Assembly (NCBI RefSeq): GCF_003031405.1
Contig: NZ_CP020469.1
Coordinates: 1,054,001-1,118,000, forward strand
Direction: 5' to 3'
Origin: Halomonas sp. 'Soap Lake #6'
Lineage (GTDB): Bacteria > Pseudomonadota > Gammaproteobacteria > Pseudomonadales > Halomonadaceae
DNA length: 64,000 nucleotides
The stretch's first letter is position 1. Every line of letters starts with the position of its first letter. The position numbers and the translations under genes were made by a program. The notes beneath the pieces were generated by a model that did no database searches, was not told where the DNA came from, and worked only from the letters and a program-made list of their open reading frames with translations. Below, one piece after another: positions 44,930-54,248 of this stretch.

Positions 44930-46402
44930 ATGGCCCTGCAACGTATTGACGCTTCGCCAAAAAGTGGTCAGACCGGTATCGTCCACTTAGGCTTGGGTGC
45001 TTTCCACCGTGCCCATCAAGCGGTCTATTTAGAGCGCTATCGCCAGCGCAGTGGTGATAGCGAGTGGGGCGTGTGTAGCGCGAATTTGCGCTCAAGCGTT
45101 GGTTTGGTAGATGGCCTTCGAGGTGCTAACCACCGTTATCAGGTAGCCGAATACGCTGATAGCGACACCCTCACGCTGCGTGAAATTGGCGTGATCGAAG
45201 AGACGTTGTTCTCGGGCCGTGATAGCTCGAATAACTGGGGGCGCGACAGGGAGACACTACTGACGCGAATGGCTTCAGCAGATACACGAATTGTGACGCT
45301 GACAGTAACCGAGAAGGGCTACTTTTTAAACCCTGCCAGTGGTGAGTTAAGGCTCGATGACCCCATGATCATCGGCGATATCGCTTCGCCCCAACAGCCG
45401 CGCACTGCGCCAGGCTTACTGGTAGCAGCGTTAGCTCGGCGGCGCGAAGCAGGCATTGCTCCCTTTACGGTGCTCTCCTGCGATAACATGCCGGATAACG
45501 GTAAACGTACACGCCAAGCGGTGGTGCAACTAGCTGAGCAGCGTGATGTAGCGCTGGCGAGTTGGATTGCCAGCGAGGTTGCGTTTCCTTGCAGCATGGT
45601 AGATCGCATCGTGCCCGCCATGACCGATGCCGATTTTGAGCGCTTGGCGGCGCTGGGGGTTAATGATCCCAATGCGGTGGTGAGCGAGGCGTTCACCCAG
45701 TGGGTGGTGGAAGATAACTTCCCCATGGGGCGCCCAAGTTGGGAGGCTGAGGGCGTCGAGATGGTTGCCGATGTGGCGCCGTTTGAAACCATGAAGCTGC
45801 GTATGCTCAATGGCAGCCACTCCTTACTGGCTTATCTTGGCGCATTAGCGGGGATTGAAACCGTTTTTGATGGCGTGAATCATTCTGGTCTGCGTGCTTT
45901 GCTACGCCGCTATATGCTGGAAGAGGCGGCGCCTACGCTAAAGATGCCCGAGGGGATTGATTTAACGGCTTATGCCGACTCGCTACTGGCACGCTTTGCC
46001 AATGATAGTTTGCGCCATCGCTTGCAGCAAATTGCCATGGATGGCAGCCAGAAGCTTCCTCAGCGCTGGCTTTCTGGTGCGCTGGAACGTAGTGCTGCGG
46101 GGCTTTCATCTCCCTGTTTGGCATTAGGCATGGCTGCCTGGATCCGCTATACCGATGGGGAGGATCTGCAAGGCAATCGCTACCCCATTGATGATCCCAT
46201 GGCCAAACGATTTGCTGAGCTGCATCAAACCCACGGTGGTAACTCAGCTGAGCTGATTAATGCGTTTTTAGCGGTTGATGACGTTGTGCCCGCTGTACTG
46301 GCAGCGAATCAGCCATTTGTCGACGAGGTGCTATCGGCTTACCAAGTGCTGACAACCGACGGGCTAAGTGGGGCATTAGCGGCGCTCAATAGCGAACAAT
46401 AG
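44930..46402 (+). CDS. uxuB: D-mannonate oxidoreductase (fructuronate reductase), mannitol dehydrogenase family
   Basis: A 490-residue polyol-type dehydrogenase that interconverts fructuronate and mannonate. Signatures: [20 protein letters not shown] near the N-terminus (NAD domain), [10 protein letters not shown], the family motif [13 protein letters not shown] (about 183-195), and [16 protein letters not shown] with catalytic Lys-Asn-His (about 286-301). Begins 2 bases after dctM; 10 bases before uxuA. Confidence 0.92.
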   Translation: MALQRIDASPKSGQTGIVHLGLGAFHRAHQAVYLERYRQRSGDSEWGVCSANLRSSVGLVDGLRGANHRYQVAEYADSDTLTLREIGVIEETLFSGRDSSNNWGRDRETLLTRMASADTRIVTLTVTEKGYFLNPASGELRLDDPMIIGDIASPQQPRTAPGLLVAALARRREAGIAPFTVLSCDNMPDNGKRTRQAVVQLAEQRDVALASWIASEVAFPCSMVDRIVPAMTDADFERLAALGVNDPNAVVSEAFTQWVVEDNFPMGRPSWEAEGVEMVADVAPFETMKLRMLNGSHSLLAYLGALAGIETVFDGVNHSGLRALLRRYMLEEAAPTLKMPEGIDLTAYADSLLARFANDSLRHRLQQIAMDGSQKLPQRWLSGALERSAAGLSSPCLALGMAAWIRYTDGEDLQGNRYPIDDPMAKRFAELHQTHGGNSAELINAFLAVDDVVPAVLAANQPFVDEVLSAYQVLTTDGLSGALAALNSEQ

Positions 46403-46412
46403 GGGGTTACTA

Positions 46413-47591
46413 ATGGAGCATACCTGGCGCTGGTTTGGCCCGCATGATGCGATTCGCTTAGCAGAAATTCGCCAAACAGGCGCAACCGGTATTGTGACGG
46501 CACTGCACGAGGTGCCCAACGATCAGGTTTGGCCGCTTGAGGCGATCCGTGAGCGTCAGCAGATGATCGAAGCCGCTGGTCTGAAATGGTCGGTGGTGGA
46601 GAGTGTGCCGGTGCATGAGTCGATTAAAAAAGGCCTGCCCGAGCGGGATGCGCTGATCGCAACCTACTGCCAAACCCTGCGACATCTGGCAGCCTGCGGG
46701 ATCGATACTGTTTGCTACAACTTTATGCCGGTGCTGGACTGGACGCGCACGGATCTGACCTATGCGCTGCCGGATGGTGCCTTGGCGCTACGTTTTGACC
46801 AAACCGCTTTTGCCGCTTTTGATCTTTACCTGCTCAAGAGGCCAGCGGCAGAGGCTGAGTACAGCGCAGAGGAGAAGGCCCAAGCAAGCGGTTATCTTGA
46901 AGGCTTAGATCGTGCTGGCCGTGACAAACTGGTCAATACGCTAATTGCAGGACTGCCAGGGGCTGAAGAGCACTACACCCTTGAACAGTTTCGCGCGGTA
47001 TTGGAAGAGTATGCTGATATTGACGCTGCTCGGCTGCGGGAAAACCTTGGCTATTTTCTGCAGGCCATTATCCCGGTGGCAGAAGAGGTTGGCATTCGCA
47101 TGGCGATTCATCCTGATGACCCGCCTAGGCCACTGCTTGGTCTACCGCGAGTCGTCTCGACCCGCGCAGATGCCCAGTGGATTATTGATCGCGTGCCTAG
47201 CCCCGCTAATGGCTTAACGCTTTGCACTGGCTCTTACGGCGTTCGGGAAGATAATGATTTGGTGGCCATGACCCGCCATTTTGCCCCGCATATTTACTTT
47301 ATCCACCTACGCGCCACGAAGCGCGAAGCGGATACACTTTCGTTCCATGAAGCGCCGCATCTCGCGGGCGATGTAGATATGGTAGGCGTGATTCACGCTT
47401 TGGTAGAGGAAGAGCGTCGCCGGGAACGCGAGGGAGGGGCGCGCTTACCGCTGCGCCCTGATCACGGCCATCACATTCTTGATGACCAACAGCGTAAAAC
47501 CGCCCCCGGCTACCCGCTTTACGGGCGCCTGCGCGGCTTGGCCGAGCTTCGTGGTGTGGAGCTGGCGGTGCGGCAGTTAACCGCCCGGTAA
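46413..47591 (+). CDS. uxuA: mannonate dehydratase, UxuA type
   Basis: A 392-residue TIM-barrel dehydratase (xylose-isomerase-like fold) that makes KDG from mannonate. Signatures: [31 protein letters not shown] at the N-terminus in part, [32 protein letters not shown] (about 101-116), [19 protein letters not shown] (about 232-250), and the C-terminal [12 protein letters not shown] metal region. Last gene of the TRAP-uxuBA run; followed by a terminator. Confidence 0.95.
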   Translation: MEHTWRWFGPHDAIRLAEIRQTGATGIVTALHEVPNDQVWPLEAIRERQQMIEAAGLKWSVVESVPVHESIKKGLPERDALIATYCQTLRHLAACGIDTVCYNFMPVLDWTRTDLTYALPDGALALRFDQTAFAAFDLYLLKRPAAEAEYSAEEKAQASGYLEGLDRAGRDKLVNTLIAGLPGAEEHYTLEQFRAVLEEYADIDAARLRENLGYFLQAIIPVAEEVGIRMAIHPDDPPRPLLGLPRVVSTRADAQWIIDRVPSPANGLTLCTGSYGVREDNDLVAMTRHFAPHIYFIHLRATKREADTLSFHEAPHLAGDVDMVGVIHALVEEERRREREGGARLPLRPDHGHHILDDQQRKTAPGYPLYGRLRGLAELRGVELAVRQLTAR

Positions 47592-47604
47592 CCCGCAACC
47601 CTTC

Positions 47605-47672
47605 AATCTATTCTCCTTACCTACCACCCTTAGACCTACTATCTTTAGACTTACTATCCTTAGACCTACTAC
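47605..47672. repeat. 16-bp imperfect tandem repeat after uxuA
   Basis: Units of the form CCTTAGACCTACTATC / TTTAGACTTACTATC / CCTTAGACCTACTACG, about three to four copies, between uxuA and its terminator. Confidence 0.8.
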
Positions 47673-47682
47673 GCTTCACGAC

Positions 47683-47723
47683 AAAACAGCCCCGCTGAGT
47701 TAAGAATCAGCAGGGCTGTTTTG
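47683..47723. terminator. bidirectional terminator between convergent uxuA and SSS genes
   Basis: AAAACAGCCC-c-GCTGA ... TCAGC-ag-GGCTGTTTT: long stem with A-run on the left and T-run on the right, fitting both converging transcripts. Confidence 0.88.
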
Positions 47724-47750
47724 TGTACGTTGTGTACGAATGGTTAACGA

Positions 47751-49250
47751 TTAGCGAGGTGTAGAGGGGGCTTCAGAACTGGTCAACATTGGTTCTGGGA
47801 CTTGTTCCATACGTTGTCGCTCTTGGTCAAGAATCGCCAGCGCCTGGGCAGAGGTGACGTTGGAAGCTGGCGTCAAGAGGCTAACAACCACCCCGGCTAA
47901 TAGAGAGGCTAGAACAGCAGGAATACTTGGGTTACCCCAGAAGGCTGTCCAATCACTATTGGCGATAATCGTTAATGATGTGGCTGAGGCGAAAACCAGT
48001 GATGCGATGGCACCCTGCCAGTTATAGCGTGGCCAGAAGCGGCCCAGTGCAGCGCAAACAAATAAGCCGGACAAAATAGTTGAGATCATGCGGGTAATGT
48101 AGGTAATGACATTATCCGAGGCTAGCGCGAACAGCAGTGCCAAACCAATGGTTGCTACTAGTGCTATACGGGAGAAGCGAACCACATTGCGCGCTGAGGG
48201 GGTACGCCCTGTGGCTAATACATATAAGTCACGAATAAGAGTTGAGACCCCGGCAATGGCGTCTGAGCTGGCGCTCGACATAGTGGCTGAAAGACCCGCC
48301 ACCAGTAATAACAAGCCTAACCCTAGCGGCATGATTTCAGTGGCCAAGAAAGGGAAAGCGTAGTTGCTATTCTCAAGCCCTGGGTTAAGGGCATGCGTGG
48401 CCATGCCAATAATGGCGGGAATGATGGAAAAGCCAAGATAGAGGAAGCCAGTGATCAGGAATGAGCGGCGCACTGAGCCAACTGATTTTCCAGAGTAGAT
48501 CCGCTGACGGAAGGAGGGCGTTGCGAGTACACCAATCGCAATAACGGCGGCGAGTGACAGTGCGGGCAGCGCACCAATTTTACCAATGCCTAAAAAGCTG
48601 GTGGCTCCTGCATCCATACTTGCTGTAAGCCCCGAAAAACCGCCTACCTCAACCAATGCCAACACTGCCATCAAGATGAAGCCCGCGAAGAGTACGACTG
48701 CTTGAATTGTGTCAGTCCAAATAACTGCGAAATATCCCCCCACCACACAGTAAATGCCGAAGCCAAGGGCAACCAGAATACGTGCCGTGGTTAGGTCGAT
48801 ACCTGCCATCCAGGAGAGGTAGAGACCACCTCCCAAAATATGTGCGCCCAGCCAGCCAATGCAGGCGATATAGATAAGCAGCGCGACGACGTTACGCACT
48901 AGTCGGTTGGCGCCAACATAGTAGGATAGTTCTTCGCTCATGGTCATAAAGCGGAGTTCGCGCACGGAGGCAAAACAGACGGCGAGCAGTAAAATGCCGA
49001 CGGCGCCACCGAGCCCGTATAGCGCGCCAGCCCAACCATTCGCATAACCAAACCCAACGGCGCCCATGCTAGAGCCGGTACCGACCATAGTGGCGACTGT
49101 AGTGCCGACGGTGAGAAACAGGGGCACACTACGCCCACCAAGTAGAAAGTCGTCTCCGCTACCGCGTTTGTGCCGGGAGACCCACCACCCAAACGCGATC
49201 ATTGCGACAATGTAGAGCAGAAAGGTGGTGAGGAATATTTGACTGTTCAT
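47751..49250 (-). CDS. sodium:solute symporter (SSS family)
   Basis: A 499-residue membrane protein with about 13 helices. SSS signatures: DDFLLGGRSVPLFLTVGTTVATMVGTGSSMGAVGFGY in part (about 33-70), GLSATMSSASSDAIAGVSTLIRDLY in part (about 318-342). Downstream of ridA and D-aminoacylase on the same strand after a 159-base gap, so an acyl-D-amino acid or D-amino acid is the plausible cargo. A polar Glu/Gln-rich tail is present. Confidence 0.88.
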   Translation of the reverse strand: MNSQIFLTTFLLYIVAMIAFGWWVSRHKRGSGDDFLLGGRSVPLFLTVGTTVATMVGTGSSMGAVGFGYANGWAGALYGLGGAVGILLLAVCFASVRELRFMTMSEELSYYVGANRLVRNVVALLIYIACIGWLGAHILGGGLYLSWMAGIDLTTARILVALGFGIYCVVGGYFAVIWTDTIQAVVLFAGFILMAVLALVEVGGFSGLTASMDAGATSFLGIGKIGALPALSLAAVIAIGVLATPSFRQRIYSGKSVGSVRRSFLITGFLYLGFSIIPAIIGMATHALNPGLENSNYAFPFLATEIMPLGLGLLLLVAGLSATMSSASSDAIAGVSTLIRDLYVLATGRTPSARNVVRFSRIALVATIGLALLFALASDNVITYITRMISTILSGLFVCAALGRFWPRYNWQGAIASLVFASATSLTIIANSDWTAFWGNPSIPAVLASLLAGVVVSLLTPASNVTSAQALAILDQERQRMEQVPEPMLTSSEAPSTPR

Positions 49251-49310
49251 GTTAACCTCTTATCGTTGTTTATCCGGCCGTTGCCGCGGCCGAAGGTGGG
49301 CAATGGAAGC

Positions 49311-49388
49311 GATTACCGCGGGGCTTTTTTTATCCTAATCACGCGGTAATCTGGCGCTGTACCCTTGCCGGGGTACGGCGCTTTTTTT
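49311..49388 (+). terminator. two plus-strand terminator-like hairpins between ridA and the SSS gene
   Basis: First, inverted arms GATTACCGCG / CGCGGTAATC (49311-49351) with a T-tract in the loop. Second, GCGCTGTACCC / GGGTACGGCGC (49354-49381) followed by seven T. Both T-runs lie on the plus strand, opposite to the flanking genes. Confidence 0.6.
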
Positions 49389-49409
49389 GTGGTACGTATT
49401 TTTAGGTGT

Positions 49410-49802
49410 TTAGGCTCGATCAGCGCGAAAACACTTCACGTCAACCTCAACTTTGCAATCCACCACTAAGTCTTGAACGCTACAGATGCGTGCTGGTGGG
49501 TGGTCGCCAAAGATCTCCTTAAACACCTTATTAAAAGAGGTGAAATAGCGCGCGTCGGTCAGCACGGTGGTGACATGCACGACGTCTTCAACGCCGTAGC
49601 CAGCCTCTTGCATAATGGCTAGGCAGTTGTCGAAGGCGAGACGGGTCTGCTCAACAATGCCGCCTTCAACGACTTCGCCATCGGTCATCGGTGTTTGGCC
49701 GGAAACGTACAGCCAGCCACCGGCTTCTACGGCGCGGGCAAAGGGCAGCTTCTGGCCGCCGGTTCCAACGCCGCCTTCGGTGCCGTATCGAATAATGCTC
49801 AT
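49410..49802 (-). CDS. RidA family protein
   Basis: A 130-residue Rid/YjgF protein; trimeric deaminase of reactive enamine/imine intermediates made by PLP enzymes. Signatures: FARAVEAGGWLYVSGQTPM (about 22-40), the LAFDNCLAIMQEAGYGVEDVVHVTTVL segment in part, and PPARICSVQDL with the conserved Arg. Overlaps the D-aminoacylase stop by ATGA. Fits a pathway in which a D-amino acid deaminase releases imines. Confidence 0.9.
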   Translation of the reverse strand: MSIIRYGTEGGVGTGGQKLPFARAVEAGGWLYVSGQTPMTDGEVVEGGIVEQTRLAFDNCLAIMQEAGYGVEDVVHVTTVLTDARYFTSFNKVFKEIFGDHPPARICSVQDLVVDCKVEVDVKCFRADRA

Positions 49803-51286
49803 GGTGTTTGTTCCTGGTTGGGTGGAAAGGGGGAGGTGGTTTGAGAAATACGTTCTGTCCTACGTAGCATTCGGCCAGAGCGATGGGTTGTGATAGCGCC
49901 TTGGTGGTAGGCGATCTTGCCGTTCACCACCACCAGATCGATACCTTTAGCGGCGGCTATCGGGGTCTCGTAATTGGCGGTATCTTCCAACACCTTGAGA
50001 TCAAACAGAGTGAGATCTGCATAGGCGCCTATACGTATGACTCCGCGATCCGTTAAACCAAAATTGGCAGCTGAAAGACTGGTCATCTTGCGCACTGCTT
50101 CTGGGAGTGGCATCAAGTTTAAGTCGCGACTGTAGTGAGCCAGAACACGGGGGAATGCACCCCACAGCCGCGGGTGAGGGTGCGGGTCGTTCGGTAAGCC
50201 ATCAGATCCCACCATGGAGAGCGGATGCGCTAACACTTGCTGCATATCCGCTTCACTCATGTTGTGGTAGACCGCCCCCGCAGGCTGCAACTGCTTGGCG
50301 GCATCTAGCAGTGACACACGCCATTCGGCGGCGATCTCTTTTAGTGGGCGACGCGCCTGCTCTGGATGGGGGTGAGACCAGGTAATCGTGATCTCAATCT
50401 CATCCGTTACCTGGCTCAGGTCGAGGGTGGATGAGCCAGCGGTGTAGGGGTAGCAGTCGCAGTGGGCATGCTGATGTTGGGCGGCTGCCTCTAATTTACT
50501 AAGCGCCTTGCCTGCACCTCCCCAGTTGCCTGCGCCTGCGCACTTAAGGTGCGAAATCACCAGGGGAACCTGCCCATCCCGTGCGGTGGCAAACGCTTCA
50601 TCCATCGCACCAAGCAATCCCGCAAATTCATCACGAAGATGGGTGGTATATACGCCACCCGCTTTTCCAACCGCCGCCACCAGTGGTGTCATTTCCGCAG
50701 TTGGAGCGTGTATGGCGTTGCGGTAGGCAAGCCCCGAGCTAAGCCCTAGTGCGCCCTCGTCCAGTGCTTGGCTTAGTAACACCTCCATTTTGGCAATTTC
50801 TTCTGCAGTGGCCGGGCGGGCAAAGTTGTCCATCACTTGGCTACGTAGACTGGTATGCCCGACCAGTGCGGCAACATTAATGCTTGGTGTGGCGGCGTCT
50901 ACGGCATTGGCATAATCAGCGAAGCTGGGATAACAAAAGTCTTCTAGGCTGCCCAGTAAATTCATTGGATCGGGTACTTCGGCGGTGAGTGCCACAGGGC
51001 TTGCGCTAATACCGCAGTTACCCACCACCACTGTGGTTACCCCTTGAGTTAGCTTAGGTAGCATCTCGGGAGTACGAATGACATTGGTATCGTCGTGGGT
51101 ATGAACATCGATAAATCCAGGGGCTAGATAGCGATCCTGGGCATCAATGATGGTGGTGGCAGTTGTCTTGGGCATATCACCGATAGCGCAGATACGTTCG
51201 CCTTGAATCGCAACATCAGCACGAAAATATGGGGCACCAGAGCCATCCAGCACCTTGGCATTACGAATCAACAGGTCGTAAACCAT
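49799..51286 (-). CDS. dan: N-acyl-D-amino-acid deacylase (D-aminoacylase)
   Basis: A 495-residue amidohydrolase with N-terminal beta-sandwich (LLIRNAKVLDGSGAPYFRADVAI in part), metal site APGFIDVHTHDD (about 54-65), VVVGNCGIS with Cys ligand (about 86-94), THLRDE (about 213-218), VISHLKCAG (about 240-248) and GSDGLPNDPHPHPRLWGAFPRVL (about 361 on). These are the hallmarks of D-aminoacylases. One base separates it from the rpiR-type regulator upstream. Confidence 0.92.
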   Translation of the reverse strand: MVYDLLIRNAKVLDGSGAPYFRADVAIQGERICAIGDMPKTTATTIIDAQDRYLAPGFIDVHTHDDTNVIRTPEMLPKLTQGVTTVVVGNCGISASPVALTAEVPDPMNLLGSLEDFCYPSFADYANAVDAATPSINVAALVGHTSLRSQVMDNFARPATAEEIAKMEVLLSQALDEGALGLSSGLAYRNAIHAPTAEMTPLVAAVGKAGGVYTTHLRDEFAGLLGAMDEAFATARDGQVPLVISHLKCAGAGNWGGAGKALSKLEAAAQHQHAHCDCYPYTAGSSTLDLSQVTDEIEITITWSHPHPEQARRPLKEIAAEWRVSLLDAAKQLQPAGAVYHNMSEADMQQVLAHPLSMVGSDGLPNDPHPHPRLWGAFPRVLAHYSRDLNLMPLPEAVRKMTSLSAANFGLTDRGVIRIGAYADLTLFDLKVLEDTANYETPIAAAKGIDLVVVNGKIAYHQGAITTHRSGRMLRRTERISQTTSPFPPNQEQTP

Positions 51287-51287
51287 C

Positions 51288-52151
51288 TCAATCTCCTAGC
51301 GGCTGGCGGTTATCGCCGCCACGATGGTCATCGAGGCTAAGCTTGAGTCGGCGTAATTTAGTGCGCGAGCGCTCTCGGTGGCGCATGGCAAGCTCCAGCG
51401 CTAATACATCGATGACGGCCAGCATGGCGTAGCGGGAAGCAGAAGGATGGTAGATAAAGTCGGTCTCCCGTGACGTAATAGGGAGCACAATGTCGGATGT
51501 TTCGGCGAGCGGTGAGTTCATCGCGGTAATGGCTACCACGGTAGCGCCATACTGCTTAGCGATCTGCGCTGACTCCACCATTTCCGGGGTATAGCCGGTT
51601 ACGGATAGCACGACGACAACATCATCTTGCTCAAGGGTTGACGCCACCATGCGGGGCAATAGTGCTTGAGGGTAAGCGCAGATTGCATAGCCAAGGCGTA
51701 CTAATCGAAATTGGAGCTCTTGGGAGAGGATGCTAGAGCCGCCGCCTGCACCAAACACCAGTATCTGGCGTGCTTTATCTAACTGCTCAACGGCACCTGC
51801 CACATCGGCTTGGGCGAGTAGGTCACGGTTGAGCGCTAATGTTTGCATGGCGATGTCATACACCACGCTTGAACCGTCTTCCGGTGTTGCTTCTTGAATA
51901 AATCGGCGCCCAGCGGCCAAGGCTCGGGTTAGACGCGTTTTTAGGTCGCGCACGTTAGTGCAGCCGATGGCGCGTGCAAATCGGGTTACGCTGGCATCGC
52001 TAACCCCTGCTCGCTGGGCGATGTCCCCTATGCTCGCTTCGGTGACAAACTCGATGTCCGCGAAGATAAGCTCAGCGACTTTCTTTTCTGCGTCGCGTAG
52101 TGCGGCAAAGTCAGTGGTAATACGGGATAAAATATCAATTTCTTGGCTCAC
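51288..52151 (-). CDS. MurR/RpiR family transcriptional regulator
   Basis: A 287-residue regulator: N-terminal RpiR-type helix-turn-helix (ASIGDIAQRAGVSDASVTRFARAIGC, about 39-64, in part) and C-terminal SIS sugar/amino-acid-phosphate-type domain (VFGAGGGSSILSQELQFRL and SVTGYTPEMVESA). Start is GTG with AGGAG eight bases upstream. First gene of rpiR-dan-ridA, divergent from the deaminase gene. Confidence 0.88.
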   Translation of the reverse strand: MSQEIDILSRITTDFAALRDAEKKVAELIFADIEFVTEASIGDIAQRAGVSDASVTRFARAIGCTNVRDLKTRLTRALAAGRRFIQEATPEDGSSVVYDIAMQTLALNRDLLAQADVAGAVEQLDKARQILVFGAGGGSSILSQELQFRLVRLGYAICAYPQALLPRMVASTLEQDDVVVVLSVTGYTPEMVESAQIAKQYGATVVAITAMNSPLAETSDIVLPITSRETDFIYHPSASRYAMLAVIDVLALELAMRHRERSRTKLRRLKLSLDDHRGGDNRQPLGD

Positions 52152-52180
52152 CGTGAGCTCCTAATGGTTGCCTTGTTTAA

Positions 52181-52232
52181 AAAGTATGTTAGTTTCTAAC
52201 CTTAAGTCAATAGTTGTGAAAGTATCTAACAT
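52181..52232. promoter_or_regulatory. candidate RpiR-type operator region
   Basis: GTTAG-TTT-CTAAC (52188-52200) is a perfect inverted repeat. A second half-site with the same flank, AAAGTATCTAACATT, starts near 52219, echoing AAAGTATGTTAG at 52181. Located between the divergent regulator and deaminase starts. Confidence 0.5.
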
Positions 52233-52262
52233 TGATGTTTTGGCAGAGAGAAGGAGCAGCAA

Positions 52263-53486
52263 ATGCAGACAGTGGCGTTAGCGGTGGATAAAGGGGATAT
52301 CGAACTGGGGCCCAATGTGCTGTCCGGTGTTAGTCTGCCGGCAGCAGTGGTGCATGAAGGCCAGCTGATGCATAACGTGGAGTGGATGCAGCGATTTGCA
52401 GATGCTCACGGTGCTCGCTTGGTGCCCCATGGTAAAACCACCATGGCCCCTGCGCTTTTTCACCGCCAGCTTCAGGCGGGGGCGTGGGGAATCACCTTGG
52501 CTACGGCCCCACAGTGTCGTGCGGCCTTCGCCCATGGCGTCACTCGGTTACTAATGGCTAACCAACTGGTCGGCAAAGCCAATATGGCCATCATTGCGAG
52601 TCTGCTCGAACAAGGCGCAACGTTTTATTGTGTGGTGGATAGCCATGAGAACGTAAGGCAGCTAGGGCACTTCTTTGCTGAACGGGGCTTAACGTTATCG
52701 GTACTTATTGAGGTCGGAGTAGAGGGTGGCCGCTGTGGCTGTCGCAATCAGCAGCAGATTTTGTCGTTAGCGGAAGCGATCGCTGATGAGCCCGCGCTTT
52801 CATTAGTGGGGCTTGAAGGTTATGAAGGCGTGGTTCACGGCGATAACCCTGAATCAGGTATTCGTGCTTATGCCCAATATTTAGTGGATGTTGCCGTGGA
52901 GCTTGAGGCTGCAGGACGTTTTTCGCAGACGAACCCAATTGTCACCGCATCAGGCTCTGCCTGGTATGACGTAATTGCAGAGGCTTTCCGTGGGGCGCCA
53001 CTGCAGGGACGATTTACCCCCATGCTTCGCCCTGGGTGCTACGTGGTTCACGACCATGGCCTGTATCGTGAGGCGCAGACCGCGGTAATGGCGCGCCGCC
53101 CTGATTTACAGCAGGGACTTGAACCCGCCCTGGAAGTTTTCGCCCAGGTGCAGTCGCTTCCCGAGCCAGGGCTGGCGATTATTGCGTTAGGTAAGCGCGA
53201 TATTGGCCACGATCAACTGCCAATTGCACTACGCCGCTACCGGGAGGCTGATGAGCTCTTAAAACCCGAGCTCTCGCAACCGTTGTCGGTTGCAGGCTGG
53301 GAAGTGACGAAGATGATGGATCAGCACACCTTCGTACGCCTTCCCGAAGAGGCTCAGGATGTTGAGGTCGGTGATATCATTGCTTTTGGCGCCTCTCACC
53401 CCTGCTTAACCTTTGATAAGTGGCGCCAGTTGCTGTTAGTGGATGATCAACTGAACGTGAAGGAGCGCTTGGTAACTTGCTTTTAA
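52263..53486 (+). CDS. D-amino acid deaminase / D-threonine aldolase-like PLP enzyme
   Basis: A 407-residue fold-III PLP protein (alanine racemase N-terminal type plus a D-serine-dehydratase-like C-terminal domain). The PLP lysine is probably in LVPHGKTTMAPALFHRQL (about 53-70); EVGVEGGRCGCRN and the C-terminal metal-type motif ASHPCLTFDKW (about 377-387, His and Cys ligands) are characteristic. Divergent from rpiR-dan-ridA: N-acyl-D-amino acid is deacylated, then deaminated, with RidA clearing the imine. Exact substrate unproven. Confidence 0.82.
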   Translation: MQTVALAVDKGDIELGPNVLSGVSLPAAVVHEGQLMHNVEWMQRFADAHGARLVPHGKTTMAPALFHRQLQAGAWGITLATAPQCRAAFAHGVTRLLMANQLVGKANMAIIASLLEQGATFYCVVDSHENVRQLGHFFAERGLTLSVLIEVGVEGGRCGCRNQQQILSLAEAIADEPALSLVGLEGYEGVVHGDNPESGIRAYAQYLVDVAVELEAAGRFSQTNPIVTASGSAWYDVIAEAFRGAPLQGRFTPMLRPGCYVVHDHGLYREAQTAVMARRPDLQQGLEPALEVFAQVQSLPEPGLAIIALGKRDIGHDQLPIALRRYREADELLKPELSQPLSVAGWEVTKMMDQHTFVRLPEEAQDVEVGDIIAFGASHPCLTFDKWRQLLLVDDQLNVKERLVTCF

Positions 53487-53558
53487 AAGCTCCTTGCCCG
53501 TCGCGCCATCTCTTCGAATACATCTCTTCGAATACACCCCCCAACTAATACACTTCAA
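53487..53558. repeat. short intergenic gap with a 14-bp tandem pair
   Basis: ATCTCTTCGAATAC occurs twice in tandem (about 53508-53535) between the convergent deaminase and HAD genes. No clear terminator is seen. Confidence 0.7.
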
Positions 53559-54248
53559 CTACACCGCTACTTGCGCAGTTAAGTGCGCAATAGCGGTGGG
53601 CAGCTCATTGGCATGGTGGATGCCAATGGCGCCCGCAGGGGTGATTTCTTCATTTGGGAAATGATTGAGATGAATCACATGCATACCCGCCGCTAGGCCT
53701 GCCTCTACACCTACAGCCGCATCATCAATAACGACACACTCGTGGGGGGCGTAGCCCATGGCTGAAGCAGCTTTGCGATACAGCTCTGGGTCTGGCTTCC
53801 ACACGTTCAGGGTGTAGGCGCTAAACAGCCTGTCGGCAAAGTGGTGACCGAGATGGGTGCTCTCAAGCGCGCAGCGAATTTTGGGCTCGGGGCCGTTGGA
53901 AACGACGGCTTTAGGGTGGCTGCTTAACTGTTCCAGCGCATCGGGCATTCCAGGGATGGCCACAAGTTCAGCACGCATGCGAGCTTCCATGCGTGCTCGC
54001 ATGCCCGTTTCCAGGGTGGAAAACTCATCTTTCCCTAACGCCTGAAAGCGGCTTTCCAGGGTTTGCACGATGGTTTGGAAGCGCACCCCGCGAAATTCAT
54101 CCATATATTGCTGCGCTGAGAAGGGTAAATGGAACTCGGGAAGAATGTCGCCCATCACTTCGGCAAGCAGTACTTCGCTATCCACCAAGGTGCCATCGCA
54201 GTCAAACAGTAGGCAAAAGGGGGTGGGTATGTTCATGGCAGAACTCAT
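53559..54248 (-). CDS. HAD superfamily hydrolase (beta-phosphoglucomutase-like)
   Basis: A 229-residue HAD phosphatase or phosphomutase. Motif I FDCDGTLVDSE (about 15-25), motif II VVSNGPE (about 114-120), motif III KPDPELY (about 150) and motif IV VIDDAAVGVEAG (about 168-180), with a helical C1 cap. Overlaps the dehydrogenase stop (ATGA). Last gene of the LacI-controlled cluster; substrate probably a sugar-acid phosphate. Confidence 0.85.
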   Translation of the reverse strand: MSSAMNIPTPFCLLFDCDGTLVDSEVLLAEVMGDILPEFHLPFSAQQYMDEFRGVRFQTIVQTLESRFQALGKDEFSTLETGMRARMEARMRAELVAIPGMPDALEQLSSHPKAVVSNGPEPKIRCALESTHLGHHFADRLFSAYTLNVWKPDPELYRKAASAMGYAPHECVVIDDAAVGVEAGLAAGMHVIHLNHFPNEEITPAGAIGIHHANELPTAIAHLTAQVAV

